Below, piece by piece: positions 1-10,800 of a stretch of 64,000 bases of DNA; positions within the stretch are counted from its first letter, which is position 1; every line of letters starts with the position of its first letter. The stretch spans positions 1,798,001 to 1,862,000 of the forward strand of contig JBBCGL010000001.1 of the NCBI GenBank assembly GCA_037200385.1, written 5' to 3'. Both the position numbers and the translations under genes were made by a program. The stretch is from Rhizomicrobium sp. (GTDB lineage: Bacteria; Pseudomonadota; Alphaproteobacteria; Micropepsales; Micropepsaceae). The notes beneath the pieces were generated by a model. The model was not told the DNA's origin. It did no database searches and worked only from the letters and a program-made list of their open reading frames with translations.

Positions 1-1
1 G

Positions 2-646
2 GCCCGCTCATCGATCGCCGGCGATCGCCGAAGCCTGTACCGCGACATCCGCCGTTATCACGCCGGCGAGATCGCGCTTTCCAGCCGCGAAATCGAACGA
101 CGCATCTTCGGAACCGGGGCAGCGTTGGCGGAGGACGGCCTGGGCGAGACGGTCCAGCGGCTGGGGCTGCACAAATTCGGCGAGGATCCGCCCAACTACG
201 ACGTGGTGCGTGCCGCGCTCGGCCTTCTGCCCCGTCCCGGCATGACACTGCTCGATGTCGGCTGCGGCCGGGGACGCGTGCTGCTCTACGCCGCGCTGCT
301 GGGCGCACCGCGCGTGACGGGGATCGAGATCCTCGAAGCGCGGGCGGCGCTGGCGCGCATGGCGGCGTCGGCGCATCTGCCGCCAGGCGCCGCGACGATC
401 CGGACCGGCGACGCGCTGAAGCTGCCCTGGCCCGCCGCCGAGGCCCTGATCGTCATGAATCCGTTCTTTCCCTCCGCTTATCGCCATTTGCGGACACGGC
501 TTCTCGACTATGCGGCGGCTAGGCAGACGGTCGTCATCAGCGTCTCCACCCTGCGCGACCGCCTTGCCGCCGACCGGCGGTTCCGCCAGATCGGCGCGGC
601 GGAGGTCGGCTGGATCGCGCTCGGTGCCTTCGAAGTCCGCCATTGA
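2..646 (+). CDS. Class I SAM-dependent methyltransferase, 5' end outside window
   Basis: The frame is open from the first bases of the window, so this is the C-terminal part of a gene that starts upstream. A TTG at 125 is the only start-like codon near the annotated domain and I do not favour it, because the protein-like reading continues to its left. A glycine-rich SAM motif (LLDVGCGRGR) lies at about nt 248-277, and a motif IV-like stretch (IVMNPFF) follows at about nt 450. This is a Rossmann-fold methyltransferase; the Asn-Pro pair would fit an N-methyltransferase, but the substrate cannot be read. An alpha/beta hydrolase gene follows on the same strand after about 75 bp. Confidence 0.72.
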   Translation, partial: ARSSIAGDRRSLYRDIRRYHAGEIALSSREIERRIFGTGAALAEDGLGETVQRLGLHKFGEDPPNYDVVRAALGLLPRPGMTLLDVGCGRGRVLLYAALLGAPRVTGIEILEARAALARMAASAHLPPGAATIRTGDALKLPWPAAEALIVMNPFFPSAYRHLRTRLLDYAAARQTVVISVSTLRDRLAADRRFRQIGAAEVGWIALGAFEVRH

Positions 647-721
647 GAAGACGGGTTTGAAATCTCCGATCGCCTGGTGAAAAGTCGGACGAACCGGGCC
701 GCGCCCGAGGAGACGACGCCG

Positions 722-1570
722 ATGCCCACCGCGCCTGCCCATACGAACACCGTCCGGCTCGCGCACCGCGGCGACGGGATCGCGGCATGGGATCGCGACG
801 GGGACGCCCTGCCCTTCGTGCTGATCCATGGCAATTCCTGTTCGAAGGAGGCCTTCCGTCCGCTGTTCGAAAGCACCGCATTGGCGCGGCACCGGCTGGT
901 TGCGCTCGACCTGCCGGGCTGCGGCGAGTCCGCCGACGCGCGCGCGCCGCAGGAGACTTATAACCTGCCCGGCCTTGCGGAAGCGGTCGTGGCGGTCGTG
1001 AACGCATTGGGCCTGACGCGCTATGCCCTGGTCGGCTGGTCGCTCGGCGGCCACGTCGCGATCGAGGCGCTGCTGCATGGCGCCGAGCCGGCGGGCCTCG
1101 TGCTGACGGGAACGCCGCCTTGCGGTCCCGACCCCGCGGAGATCGCCGCGACCTTCCTGCCCGTGGCAGGCAGCGAAGTGATGTCGATGGAACATCCGAG
1201 CGCGGCACAGATCGCGGCGTTCCTCGAGATCGTCTATGCGCCCTCGTTACCGAACGCGGCACAGGCGGCAGCCGCTGCGCGCGCCGATGGAAGGCTGCGC
1301 CGGCATTTCTTTGAATATGTCTTCGCCAACCCGCACCTGGAACCGCAGCGCGTGACCGTGGCACGCTGGCCGAGGCCCATCGCGCTGGTTCAAGGACGGC
1401 AGGAAGTGTTCTTCGATCCGGCGAAGCTCGACGCCTTGCGCTGGGGCAATCTGTGGCGTGGCGGGACGCAATGGATCGAGAACGCCGGCCACGCGCCATT
1501 CGTCAGCCAGACCGAGGCGTATGCGCAGGTGCTGCGCGCGTTTGCGGGGGAGATGGAAGCGGACAGTTAA
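722..1570 (+). CDS. Alpha/beta-fold hydrolase
   Basis: Soluble alpha/beta hydrolase of about 282 residues. It shows the HGNS oxyanion segment (residues 36-39), the nucleophile elbow GWSLGG with Ser107, and a catalytic His in the NAGH motif near residue 257. The acid position after the sixth strand reads GRQEVF, so Glu may replace the usual Asp. I chose the ATG at 722 because a GAGGAG stretch lies about 9 bases upstream; a GTG at 677 would add 15 residues with no better support. No signal peptide is visible. The substrate is unknown; esterases, epoxide hydrolases and C-C hydrolases share this fold. Confidence 0.85.
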   Translation: MPTAPAHTNTVRLAHRGDGIAAWDRDGDALPFVLIHGNSCSKEAFRPLFESTALARHRLVALDLPGCGESADARAPQETYNLPGLAEAVVAVVNALGLTRYALVGWSLGGHVAIEALLHGAEPAGLVLTGTPPCGPDPAEIAATFLPVAGSEVMSMEHPSAAQIAAFLEIVYAPSLPNAAQAAAAARADGRLRRHFFEYVFANPHLEPQRVTVARWPRPIALVQGRQEVFFDPAKLDALRWGNLWRGGTQWIENAGHAPFVSQTEAYAQVLRAFAGEMEADS

Positions 1571-1590
1571 TCGCCCGCATCCTGTTCCGT

Positions 1591-1719
1591 TGTCATCCCC
1601 GGCGAGCCGCGCGCAGCGCGGCGAGGGAAGGGGACCCAGGCCGGAAACACTGTGACGGTATTTCCGGCCTGGGTCCCCTTCCCTCGCGCTCACTACGTTC
1701 GCGCTCGCCGGGGATGACA
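1591..1719. repeat. Dispersed intergenic palindrome, copy 1
   Basis: A 129-bp near-perfect inverted repeat that opens with TGTCATCCCCGGCGAGC and closes with its complement, GCTCGCCGGGGATGACA. Inside is a second arm pair around GGGACCCAGGCCGGAAA. It lies between convergent genes (alpha/beta hydrolase and aminotransferase). Related copies sit at 13823-13925 and 16422-16551. It could work as a bidirectional terminator or be a miniature palindromic mobile repeat of the kind common in alphaproteobacteria. Confidence 0.85.
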
Positions 1720-1728
1720 CTTTTTATC

Positions 1729-3554
<1,826 letters not shown>

Positions 3555-3555
3555 C

Positions 3556-3897
3556 TTACTTCATGAACGAGAAATAGGCCGCCAGGACGAGACAGCCGAA
3601 CGCCGCGATGTGATTCCAGCGGATCGCTTCGCCCAGATAGAACACCGAGAAGCCGGCGAACACGAGCAGCGTGATCACCTCCTGGATCGTCTTGAGCTGC
3701 GCCGGCGAATAGACTCGCTGACCGAAATGGTTGGCCGGCACCGCGAAGCAATATTCGAAGAAGGCGATGCCCCAACCGGCAAGGATGAGGATCCATACCG
3801 GCGTGGTGGGGAATTTGAGCTGGCCGTACCAGGCAAAAGTCATGAAGACGTTCGAGACGCAGAGCAACAGAATGGGGAAGACCATCGGCCAGGTCAT
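3556..3897 (-). CDS. DUF486 family small integral membrane protein (DMT-like)
   Basis: A 113-residue inner-membrane protein with four predicted hydrophobic segments (about residues 3-20, 35-55, 70-88 and 93-112), matching the size and pattern of DUF486 proteins. These are distantly related to small multidrug-resistance/DMT transporters; their substrate is unknown. An AAGGAG ribosome site lies 7 bases before the ATG. The gene ends 1 bp from the convergent lipoprotein gene, so the two share a terminator region at most. Confidence 0.85.
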   Translation of the reverse strand: MTWPMVFPILLLCVSNVFMTFAWYGQLKFPTTPVWILILAGWGIAFFEYCFAVPANHFGQRVYSPAQLKTIQEVITLLVFAGFSVFYLGEAIRWNHIAAFGCLVLAAYFSFMK

Positions 3898-4024
3898 GAG
3901 AGGCTCCTTGCAGCGCCAGCAGCGAACGCGGCTGGATTTACGGTGTTCCGCCCCTTGGCCGGGCCGTGGACGAATCGGCTGTGAAAATGCCATGCTCCAG
4001 GGGTTCACAGCGAGGAGGGCTGCC

Positions 4025-4594
4025 ATGAACGCTCGCCTGGGATGGGCGCCTGCCGCGGTGCTCGGTGCCGCGTTGTTCTCCTTGAGCGCGGAGGCCGCCG
4101 TCAGTGTGGTCGGCGCAGGCCCGGCGCAGCTGTGCTACCAGGCCGCCGACACCAACGCCTCGCCGGCCGATTTCATGAGCTATTGCGACCAGGCGCTCGC
4201 GGGCACCCTGTCGGATGCGGACCGCGCCGCGACGTTCGTCAACCGCGGCGTGCTCAAGCTGGCGATGGCCGACGTCGACCCTGCCGCGGCCGACTTCCAG
4301 GCCAGTCTCGCGATCGATGCGAAGATGGGCGAGGCCTATATCGATCTCGGTGCGACGCAGATCGCGCACAAGCGCTACGGCGAGGCTGTCCGCAACATCA
4401 CCAAGGGCCTCGCTCTGGGCACCAAGCAGCCGCATCTGGCCTATTACGACCGCGCGATTGCGGAGGAAGGGCTGGGCGATCTGCGGGCCGCCTATGACGA
4501 CTATCGCGAGGCGGCAACGCTGAAGCCCGATTTCGCGCCGGCGAGCGACGAATTGAAGCGGTTCAAGCTCGTCGAAAAGCCCAGCGGCACCTGA
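4025..4594 (+). CDS. Exported tetratricopeptide-repeat protein
   Basis: A 189-residue protein with a Sec-type signal peptide (cleavage likely after AEA near residue 23) and about three TPR units between residues 60 and 180: alternating alanine-rich helices with the A-x-x-D-F-x-A pattern and conserved Gly/Tyr spacing. A GAGGAGGG ribosome site precedes the ATG. TPR proteins mediate protein-protein contacts; a periplasmic or envelope scaffold role is an inference. Cys residues near positions 38 and 52 of the N-terminal part could form a disulfide. It is divergently placed from DUF486 and has no functional partner nearby. Confidence 0.8.
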   Translation: MNARLGWAPAAVLGAALFSLSAEAAVSVVGAGPAQLCYQAADTNASPADFMSYCDQALAGTLSDADRAATFVNRGVLKLAMADVDPAAADFQASLAIDAKMGEAYIDLGATQIAHKRYGEAVRNITKGLALGTKQPHLAYYDRAIAEEGLGDLRAAYDDYREAATLKPDFAPASDELKRFKLVEKPSGT

Positions 4595-4973
4595 CGGGCG
4601 CAGGCAGCGTTCGCATTACCGCGATTTGTTTCGCGAAGCCTCGCTTCGGCCGTTGCAGGGCGACAGACCAATACAATTGCAGCCTTTCCCCGCAGCATCC
4701 GCCTCGGCACATTGCAGTCGTTCCACGCACCAATTTGCCCGTGCCCCCTAGGCGCTCCAGTCCGGGCACGGTCGAAGGGGCGGCTGGGCCGGCTGAGACG
4801 CCCCCAAGTCGAAGCATTCGGCCCGGCCGCCCACCTTCGTCTCCCGTTCAGAAACCCGCGTTGCCCCAATGGGGATGGGCGGTGTAGGGACCTTCAGCGG
4901 TCGGCACTTGTGTTCGGCCTTCGAGCCTTTATGTAAGCTGGACTCGGTCCGGTCGATTTCGAGAGATCCCCCC
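4595..4973. other. Non-coding interval upstream of the efflux lipoprotein
   Basis: 379 bp with no convincing gene: the open frames here lack ribosome sites and protein-like composition. A hairpin at 4634-4648 (CGAAGC-CTC-GCTTCG) lies 40 bp after the TPR gene and may be its terminator. The last 100 bp should hold the promoter of the outer-membrane factor gene, but I cannot place clear -35/-10 boxes. Confidence 0.5.
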
Positions 4974-6398
4974 ATGAAATTCCTGATGCGTACGTCGTCG
5001 CTGGCCGTTTTGGCCCTGGCTTTGAGCGCTTGTGCCACGCCGCCGCCCGTGCCGCTGAAGCCGGGTGACGTGCCGCCCGCCTTCACCGCACCGACCACCC
5101 CGGAGACCGCCACCGCGCCGATCTGGCCCGCCACGGACTGGTGGACCGGCTTCAATGCCGCGGAGCTCCCCGGCCTCGAGACCACGGCCAAGGCCGAGAA
5201 CCTCGATCTCCTCGCCGCCGCGGCGCGGGTGGTGGAGGCCCAGGCCAATACCGGCATCGCGGGTTCCGCGCTCTTCCCGACGCTGAGCGGCACGGCAACG
5301 GCCTCGCGCAGCGGCACCAATCTGCGCGGCTTGCCGGGCACGACCAACACCGGCAACACTTTCGGCATCGGGGCACAGGCAAGCTACGAGGTCGACCTGT
5401 GGGGCCTCAACCGCGACCAGCTCCGTGCCGCCGAGGAGTCCGAGCTTGCGGCGCGCTATGCGCAGCAGACCGTGGCGCTGACCATCACCTCCGACGTCGC
5501 CAACACCTATCTCGACGTCCTGGCGCTGCGCGAGCGCATCGCGATCGCCAAGCGCAACATCGACGCGGCCAAGCGCATCCTCACCATCACCGAGGCGAAG
5601 GTGCAGAACGGCGTGTCGTCCAACCTCGAACTGGCGCAGCAGCGCGCCCAGGTCGCGGGCGAGGAAGCGGCCGTGCCGCAGCTCGAGGAACTCGAGCGCG
5701 AGGCGCGCTACGCCCTCGCCATCCTGCTCGGCCGCGCCCCCGAGGGCTTCGACGTCACGGCACAGAATCTCGACGGCATCGTCGCGCCGGCCGTGAAGGG
5801 CGGCCTGCCGACCGAGCTGCTCGAGCGGCGGCCCGACATCGCCCAGGCGGAAGCCCAGCTGCGCGCCCAGCACGCCAATGTCGACGCGGCGCGGGCGGCA
5901 TTCTTCCCGCATCTCGACCTGTCGGGCGGCATCACGCAGGCCTTCAGTCCTTCCAGCCTGGCGTGGAATATCGGCGCCTCGCTGCTGCAGACGATCTTCG
6001 ACGGCGGCCTGCTGTCCTCCGAGAGCGACCTGCAGAAGGCGATGCAGACCGAGCTGGTGCTCGACTACCGCAAGGCGGTGTTCAGCGCGCTCAGCGACGT
6101 GGAGAGCTCGATGGGCCAGGTGAAATCGCTGACCGATCAGGAGCATTTCGTCTCCGAGCAGGAGCGCAATGCGGCGGAAGCCTACCGGATCGCGGAGCTG
6201 CAATATCGCGAGGGCGTGACGGACCTGCTGAACGTGCTGCAGACCCAGCAGACGCTGTTCACCGCGCAGGACCAGCTGGTGCAGATCCGCCTGGCGCGGC
6301 TGCAGGCCAATATCAGCCTTTATCGCTCGCTGGGCGGCGGCTGGACGGTCGCCACCGACCCCAACGCGCCGCCGCCGGTGGATTGGAGCCCGCTGTAG
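4974..6398 (+). CDS. RND-type efflux outer-membrane lipoprotein (NodT/OprM family)
   Basis: A 474-residue outer-membrane factor. The signal ends in lipobox LSAC with Cys20. The body is the TolC/OprM fold in two halves: long helices rich in A/E/Q around residues 75-110, 150-245 and 335-445, each with the typical DVANTYLDV and YREGVTDLLNVLQ patterns. It forms the trimeric channel through which an RND or MFS pump and its periplasmic adaptor expel drugs. Neither a pump nor an adaptor is encoded next to it, so it must pair with components encoded elsewhere. A bidirectional hairpin follows the stop codon. Confidence 0.93.
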   Translation: MKFLMRTSSLAVLALALSACATPPPVPLKPGDVPPAFTAPTTPETATAPIWPATDWWTGFNAAELPGLETTAKAENLDLLAAAARVVEAQANTGIAGSALFPTLSGTATASRSGTNLRGLPGTTNTGNTFGIGAQASYEVDLWGLNRDQLRAAEESELAARYAQQTVALTITSDVANTYLDVLALRERIAIAKRNIDAAKRILTITEAKVQNGVSSNLELAQQRAQVAGEEAAVPQLEELEREARYALAILLGRAPEGFDVTAQNLDGIVAPAVKGGLPTELLERRPDIAQAEAQLRAQHANVDAARAAFFPHLDLSGGITQAFSPSSLAWNIGASLLQTIFDGGLLSSESDLQKAMQTELVLDYRKAVFSALSDVESSMGQVKSLTDQEHFVSEQERNAAEAYRIAELQYREGVTDLLNVLQTQQTLFTAQDQLVQIRLARLQANISLYRSLGGGWTVATDPNAPPPVDWSPL

Positions 6399-6403
6399 GA
6401 TTT

Positions 6404-6425
6404 ACCCTCCCTTTTGAGGGAGGGT
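6404..6425. terminator. Bidirectional hairpin between convergent genes
   Basis: Perfect 8-bp stem ACCCTCCC / GGGAGGGT with a 6-base TTTTGA loop, placed between the stop codons of the efflux lipoprotein (+) and the aldo/keto reductase (-). There is no long T-run, so efficiency is uncertain. Confidence 0.6.
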
Positions 6426-6430
6426 CGGTC

Positions 6431-7420
<990 letters not shown>

Positions 7421-7461
7421 TCTCCGGTTTCGCCGGGAGGAGTTTAGCCGAGGCGCGCGGC

Positions 7462-8103
7462 TCAGAAACCGTGAATCTTTCCCACAAGCTTCGGCAACCA
7501 GCCGCGGAACACCAGCGGCGCGTCGGTCACCGCCAGGTTGATGCAGGCCGGACCCGGATCCGCCGTCGGCTCATGGGTGACATCGGGCGTGGTCGACTGC
7601 ACATCGCCGATCCTGTAGCGGCCGGTGGCGTCGCTGAAGCTGCCGGTCAGCACCAGGGTCCATTCTTCGCCGCGATGGGTATGGGTCGCGACCGCCGCGC
7701 CGGGCATCGCCCGGATCAGGCGGGCACGGACACCGCCCTTGGTGACGAGCGGGTAGTGCGAGAGACCGTCGGCGATATGACGCCAGGCAATGGCCTCGAA
7801 ATCGGTGCCGATATAAGGCCGCAGCGGCGCCGGCACATTGCTCGTCAGACGGGCATTGCGCAGAATTTCTGCCGAGGGTTCATCCAGTCGGGCGAGCAAT
7901 GCCTGATAGGCCTGGCGATCGAGCGGGACGGGCGGCAGCTCGGCGAGGAGCGAACCGCCCGCGGCTTCCGCGCTGGCGACCGCCGCGCGGCAGAGCGGAC
8001 AGAGCGTGAGATGCGAGGCGACGAGCAGCGACACCGCTTCATTGGCCGCACCCGAGGCGTAAGCGAGCAGCAGCTCCTCGCCCGGATGGTGGTTGATCGT
8101 CAT
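7462..8103 (-). CDS. chrR: ChrR-type zinc anti-sigma factor
   Basis: A 213-residue cytoplasmic anti-sigma factor, the same length as Rhodobacter sphaeroides ChrR. The N-terminal anti-sigma domain carries the zinc ligands His6, His31, Cys35 and Cys38 (H-x3-C-x2-C). The C-terminal cupin domain has His141, His143, Glu147 and His177, the same positions known as metal ligands in R. sphaeroides ChrR. In that family the protein holds the sigma factor until singlet oxygen or organic hydroperoxides trigger release. The start codon overlaps the sigma stop codon (ATGA), so the pair is translationally coupled. The aldo/keto reductase follows 41 bp downstream. Confidence 0.93.
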   Translation of the reverse strand: MTINHHPGEELLLAYASGAANEAVSLLVASHLTLCPLCRAAVASAEAAGGSLLAELPPVPLDRQAYQALLARLDEPSAEILRNARLTSNVPAPLRPYIGTDFEAIAWRHIADGLSHYPLVTKGGVRARLIRAMPGAAVATHTHRGEEWTLVLTGSFSDATGRYRIGDVQSTTPDVTHEPTADPGPACINLAVTDAPLVFRGWLPKLVGKIHGF

Positions 8104-8663
8104 GCTCCATCTCCCAACGCAACACGCAAGCGCGCCATGGCAAGGCGGATGCGGGACTTGACCGTACCCAGCGGCAATCCCAATTCGCTCGCGATCAAGC
8201 TGTGCGGTTTTTCCGCAAGGAAGGAAAGCACGATAATCTGCGACTGTTCGCGCGGCAGGCTGGCTAACGCTGTACGCAAACGATCCTCTGCCTGACTCCA
8301 GTCGATCGACTCGTCCGCCGGGCGCTCCGATTCGGGCTGCAGCGCCGGATCGGTGGGATCGAGTTCGGGCCGCCGCTCCTTGCGAATGGCATCGATCCGC
8401 AGGTTGCGGGCGATGGTGAATATCCATGTCGATGCCGAGGCCTTTGCCGGATCGAACAGCGCCGCCTTGCGCCATACGAGCAGCATCGCCTCTTGCGCGA
8501 GATCCTCGGCCGCGGCGTTGCCGACGCCGAGGCGCATCAGATAGCCCTTCACGCGCGGCGCAAAATGATCGAACAGCAACTGGAAGGCGGCTCGATCCCG
8601 CGCCAGCGCAACCGCCGCCATGGCCGCATTCAGGCGCGTCGGGTCGCTGGCCGCCCTTTCCAT
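8100..8663 (-). CDS. rpoE: ECF11-type RNA polymerase sigma factor (RpoE-like)
   Basis: About 187 residues with sigma region 2 (FDHFAPRVKGYLMRLG, then EDLAQEAMLLVWRKAALFDP and STWIFTIARNLRID) and region 4 (LPREQSQIIVLSFLAEKPHSLIA, LPLGTVKSRIRLA). The sequence and the partner ChrR place it with the ECF11 group that governs singlet-oxygen responses. I chose the ATG at 8663 because it gives the normal family length; the frame runs on upstream, but the predicted promoter (8771-8800) would start transcription near 8764, so starts further up would be cut off. It overlaps chrR by 4 bases. Confidence 0.88.
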   Translation of the reverse strand: MERAASDPTRLNAAMAAVALARDRAAFQLLFDHFAPRVKGYLMRLGVGNAAAEDLAQEAMLLVWRKAALFDPAKASASTWIFTIARNLRIDAIRKERRPELDPTDPALQPESERPADESIDWSQAEDRLRTALASLPREQSQIIVLSFLAEKPHSLIASELGLPLGTVKSRIRLAMARLRVALGDGA

Positions 8664-8770
8664 CAATGCGCTCGCCGCCCCGGAAAAGGGATGCGCCCGC
8701 GCCCTCCCCGTCCGCAGGGGGCGAAAAGACAAGGGCTGAGACCAGCTCGCCGCATACGCCATCATAGCGC

Positions 8771-8800
8771 GCTTTACGCGGCCGCGTCGCATTCGGATCA
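8771..8800 (-). promoter_or_regulatory. ECF11-like autoregulatory promoter of rpoE-chrR
   Basis: On the minus strand: TGATCC (8800-8795), an 18-base spacer, then TAAAGC (8776-8771). This matches the TGATCC-N18-TAAGA form known for R. sphaeroides RpoE, with a one-base difference in the -10 box. Position and direction fit transcription of the sigma/anti-sigma pair by its own product. Confidence 0.75.
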
Positions 8801-8879
8801 GTGATGACCGATTTTGGCACGGAAGACCGCGGCGCCGGCGAAACGGCTTGGTAAGGGCGGCGGCGGCACATTGCGGCCG

Positions 8880-9917
8880 ATGGCTGGGCAAAAATTCGAC
8901 AGGCTTGACGGTTTGCGCGCGATCGCGGCACTCGGCGTGGTGTTTTACCACCTGCCGGGACCGCTGCACGTGTTGGCGCCGCGCGGCTATCTCGCGGTCG
9001 ACCTGTTCTTCCTGATGAGTGGTTTCGTGATCGCCGCCGCTTATGAAGCGCGGCTGCTGGCGGGGATGGGCACCGGCGCCTTCCTGCTGGTGCGGTTGAA
9101 GCGGCTATGGCCGCTCTATGGCCTCGGCGTCGTGCTTGGCGTCCTGGTCTTCTCGCTCATACGGTTCGCACGGCCCGATGCCCCGTTCGTCTTTCCGCAC
9201 ATGCCCCTGGCCGCCGCGATTGCGGCGAGCCTGGCATTCCTGCCGCAGCTTGCGGCCTATGGCGGCCCAGCCTTCCCGTTCAATTCCGCGTCCTGGTCTC
9301 TCTCGGTCGAGTTGTTCGGCAACCTCGCCTATGCGAGTCTGGCTCGCACGCTGCGGACGCCGCTGCTCGCGGCTTTCGCCGCGGTGGGGCTGTGCGGCCT
9401 GGCGGTCGTTGCCTTCAAGACCGGCAACCTGGATGTCGGGGTATCGAGCGCCGGTCTCGCCGGCGGCTATGTGCGGTTCCTGTTCTCGTTCGCGCTGGGC
9501 GTGCTGCTGTATCGCCTGCACGCAGCCGGCAGGCTGCCGGCTCTGCGGGCGCCGGCTTGGCTGACCTTGGGCGCGACGGGACTCGCGTTCACGGGCTTTG
9601 CGGGAGGCGGACCGATCTGGGATCTCGTCGTCGTGGCGGGGCTGTTTCCAGCCGTCGTGATCGCGTCGCGCGAACCCATCGGTGCCCGGCGCCTGGCCGG
9701 GGCCTTCGCCTGGGCCGGCGCGGTCAGCTATCCGCTCTACATCCTGCACCCGCCGCTGATCGCGGCGATCACCGTGCTGGTGCCGGCCACGGCATTGCCC
9801 GCCGCATCGAGCCTGCTTCTCGCCGGCCTTGTCGCCGCAGCCGCCCTGGCAAACCGCTATTTCGACCACCCGATCCAGAGTCTGCTGCGCCAGCCCCGGA
9901 AACTCGCGCCGGCCTGA
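8880..9917 (+). CDS. Acyltransferase 3 family integral membrane protein
   Basis: A 345-residue inner-membrane acyltransferase (OafA/YrhL-like). The N-terminal FDRLDGLRAIAALGVVFYH motif carries the family Arg and His; about ten hydrophobic segments follow, with NSASWSLSVELFGNL in the middle, which is the family's second signature. These enzymes O-acylate sugars, polysaccharides or lipids at the membrane. The ATG at 8880 gives the normal family start; a TTG at 8814 would add 22 unrelated residues. It is divergent from rpoE and followed by the DUF1365 gene after 30 bp, so the two may form an operon. Confidence 0.88.
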   Translation: MAGQKFDRLDGLRAIAALGVVFYHLPGPLHVLAPRGYLAVDLFFLMSGFVIAAAYEARLLAGMGTGAFLLVRLKRLWPLYGLGVVLGVLVFSLIRFARPDAPFVFPHMPLAAAIAASLAFLPQLAAYGGPAFPFNSASWSLSVELFGNLAYASLARTLRTPLLAAFAAVGLCGLAVVAFKTGNLDVGVSSAGLAGGYVRFLFSFALGVLLYRLHAAGRLPALRAPAWLTLGATGLAFTGFAGGGPIWDLVVVAGLFPAVVIASREPIGARRLAGAFAWAGAVSYPLYILHPPLIAAITVLVPATALPAASSLLLAGLVAAAALANRYFDHPIQSLLRQPRKLAPA

Positions 9918-9944
9918 TCCATCCCGCGCCATGGGCCGTACAAG
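9915..9944 (+). promoter_or_regulatory. Candidate ECF11-like promoter of the DUF1365 gene
   Basis: TGATCC (9915-9920, overlapping the TGA stop of the acyltransferase), an 18-base spacer, then TACAAG (9939-9944). The -35 box and spacer are the same as in the rpoE-chrR promoter; the -10 box differs. Transcription would begin at or just after the ATG at 9948, implying a leaderless or downstream start. It could be chance. Confidence 0.4.
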
Positions 9945-9947
9945 GGG

Positions 9948-10664
9948 ATGGAGAATAGCGCGATCTACGATGGCTGGGTGATGCATCGCCGGCTTGCGCC
10001 GAAGCATCATGCCTTCCGCTATCGCGTTTTCGCGCTGCTGCTCGACCTGGACGAGATCGCGGCGCTGAGGCGGTTGTGGCCGTTCCGGCTCGGCCTCGTC
10101 GGCTTTGCGGCGCGCGACCACGGCGACGGCCGGCCGCTTCGCGCCTGGCTCGACGATCTCCTGGGGCGTGAAGGCATCGTCGCGACGGGCCCGCGCCGCG
10201 TGCTCTGCTATCCGCGCCTGTTCGGCTATGTCTTCAATCCCCTGAGCGTCTGGTTCTGCCAGGACGGCGCCGGGCGCCTCGCCGCCATCGTCTACGAAGT
10301 CCACAACACCCATGGCGAGCGGCACGCCTATGTCTTGCGCGTGGGCGACGACGCGACGGTCGTGCGCCAGCGGACCGCGAAGGCCTTCTATGTTTCCCCC
10401 TTCCTCTCGATGGATTGCGTCTACAACTTCAAGGTCAAGCCGCCGGGCGATGGCGTGCTGGTCGCGATCGACGAGGAAGAAGCCGGCAAGGCGATCCTGA
10501 CCGCGACGTTTTCGGGAACGCGCAAGGCGCTCACAAACGCCGGACTCTTCGCCGTCCTGCTGCGCCATCCGCTGATGACGGTGAAGGTGATCGCAGCGAT
10601 CCATTTCGAGGCCGTGCGCCTGATGTGGAAAGGCGTGGCACGGCACGCCCATGGTGCGGCTTAG
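9948..10664 (+). CDS. DUF1365 family protein
   Basis: A 238-residue protein of the DUF1365 family, recognisable from IYDGWVMHRRLAPKHHAFRYRVF at the start, VLCYPRLFGYVFNPLSVWFC in the middle and KAFYVSPFLSMDCVYNF after it. Family members in Rhodobacter lie in the RpoE–ChrR regulon and have been tied to modified (cyclopropane or furan) fatty acids made under singlet-oxygen stress. Here the gene sits 1.3 kb from the sigma gene and has a similar promoter-like sequence in front, which supports the same regulon. The partner genes (flavin oxidoreductase, cyclopropane synthase) are not in the window. Confidence 0.88.
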   Translation: MENSAIYDGWVMHRRLAPKHHAFRYRVFALLLDLDEIAALRRLWPFRLGLVGFAARDHGDGRPLRAWLDDLLGREGIVATGPRRVLCYPRLFGYVFNPLSVWFCQDGAGRLAAIVYEVHNTHGERHAYVLRVGDDATVVRQRTAKAFYVSPFLSMDCVYNFKVKPPGDGVLVAIDEEEAGKAILTATFSGTRKALTNAGLFAVLLRHPLMTVKVIAAIHFEAVRLMWKGVARHAHGAA

Positions 10665-10800
10665 GCATCGGCACTTGCTGCCCGACCTTCGGCGAGCCTT
10701 GCCGCCCCTGCGGCAATCGCGGCTTTCGGCATCGCCGATTGATTCATTCCCGGCGCGCTTGTAGAGCCTTTGGGCATCGATATCCGCGGAACGACCGACG

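Noticed and set aside
4595-4973. Small coding frames in the gap before the efflux lipoprotein
   Set aside because: No ribosome sites and no protein-like sequence; better read as regulatory DNA.
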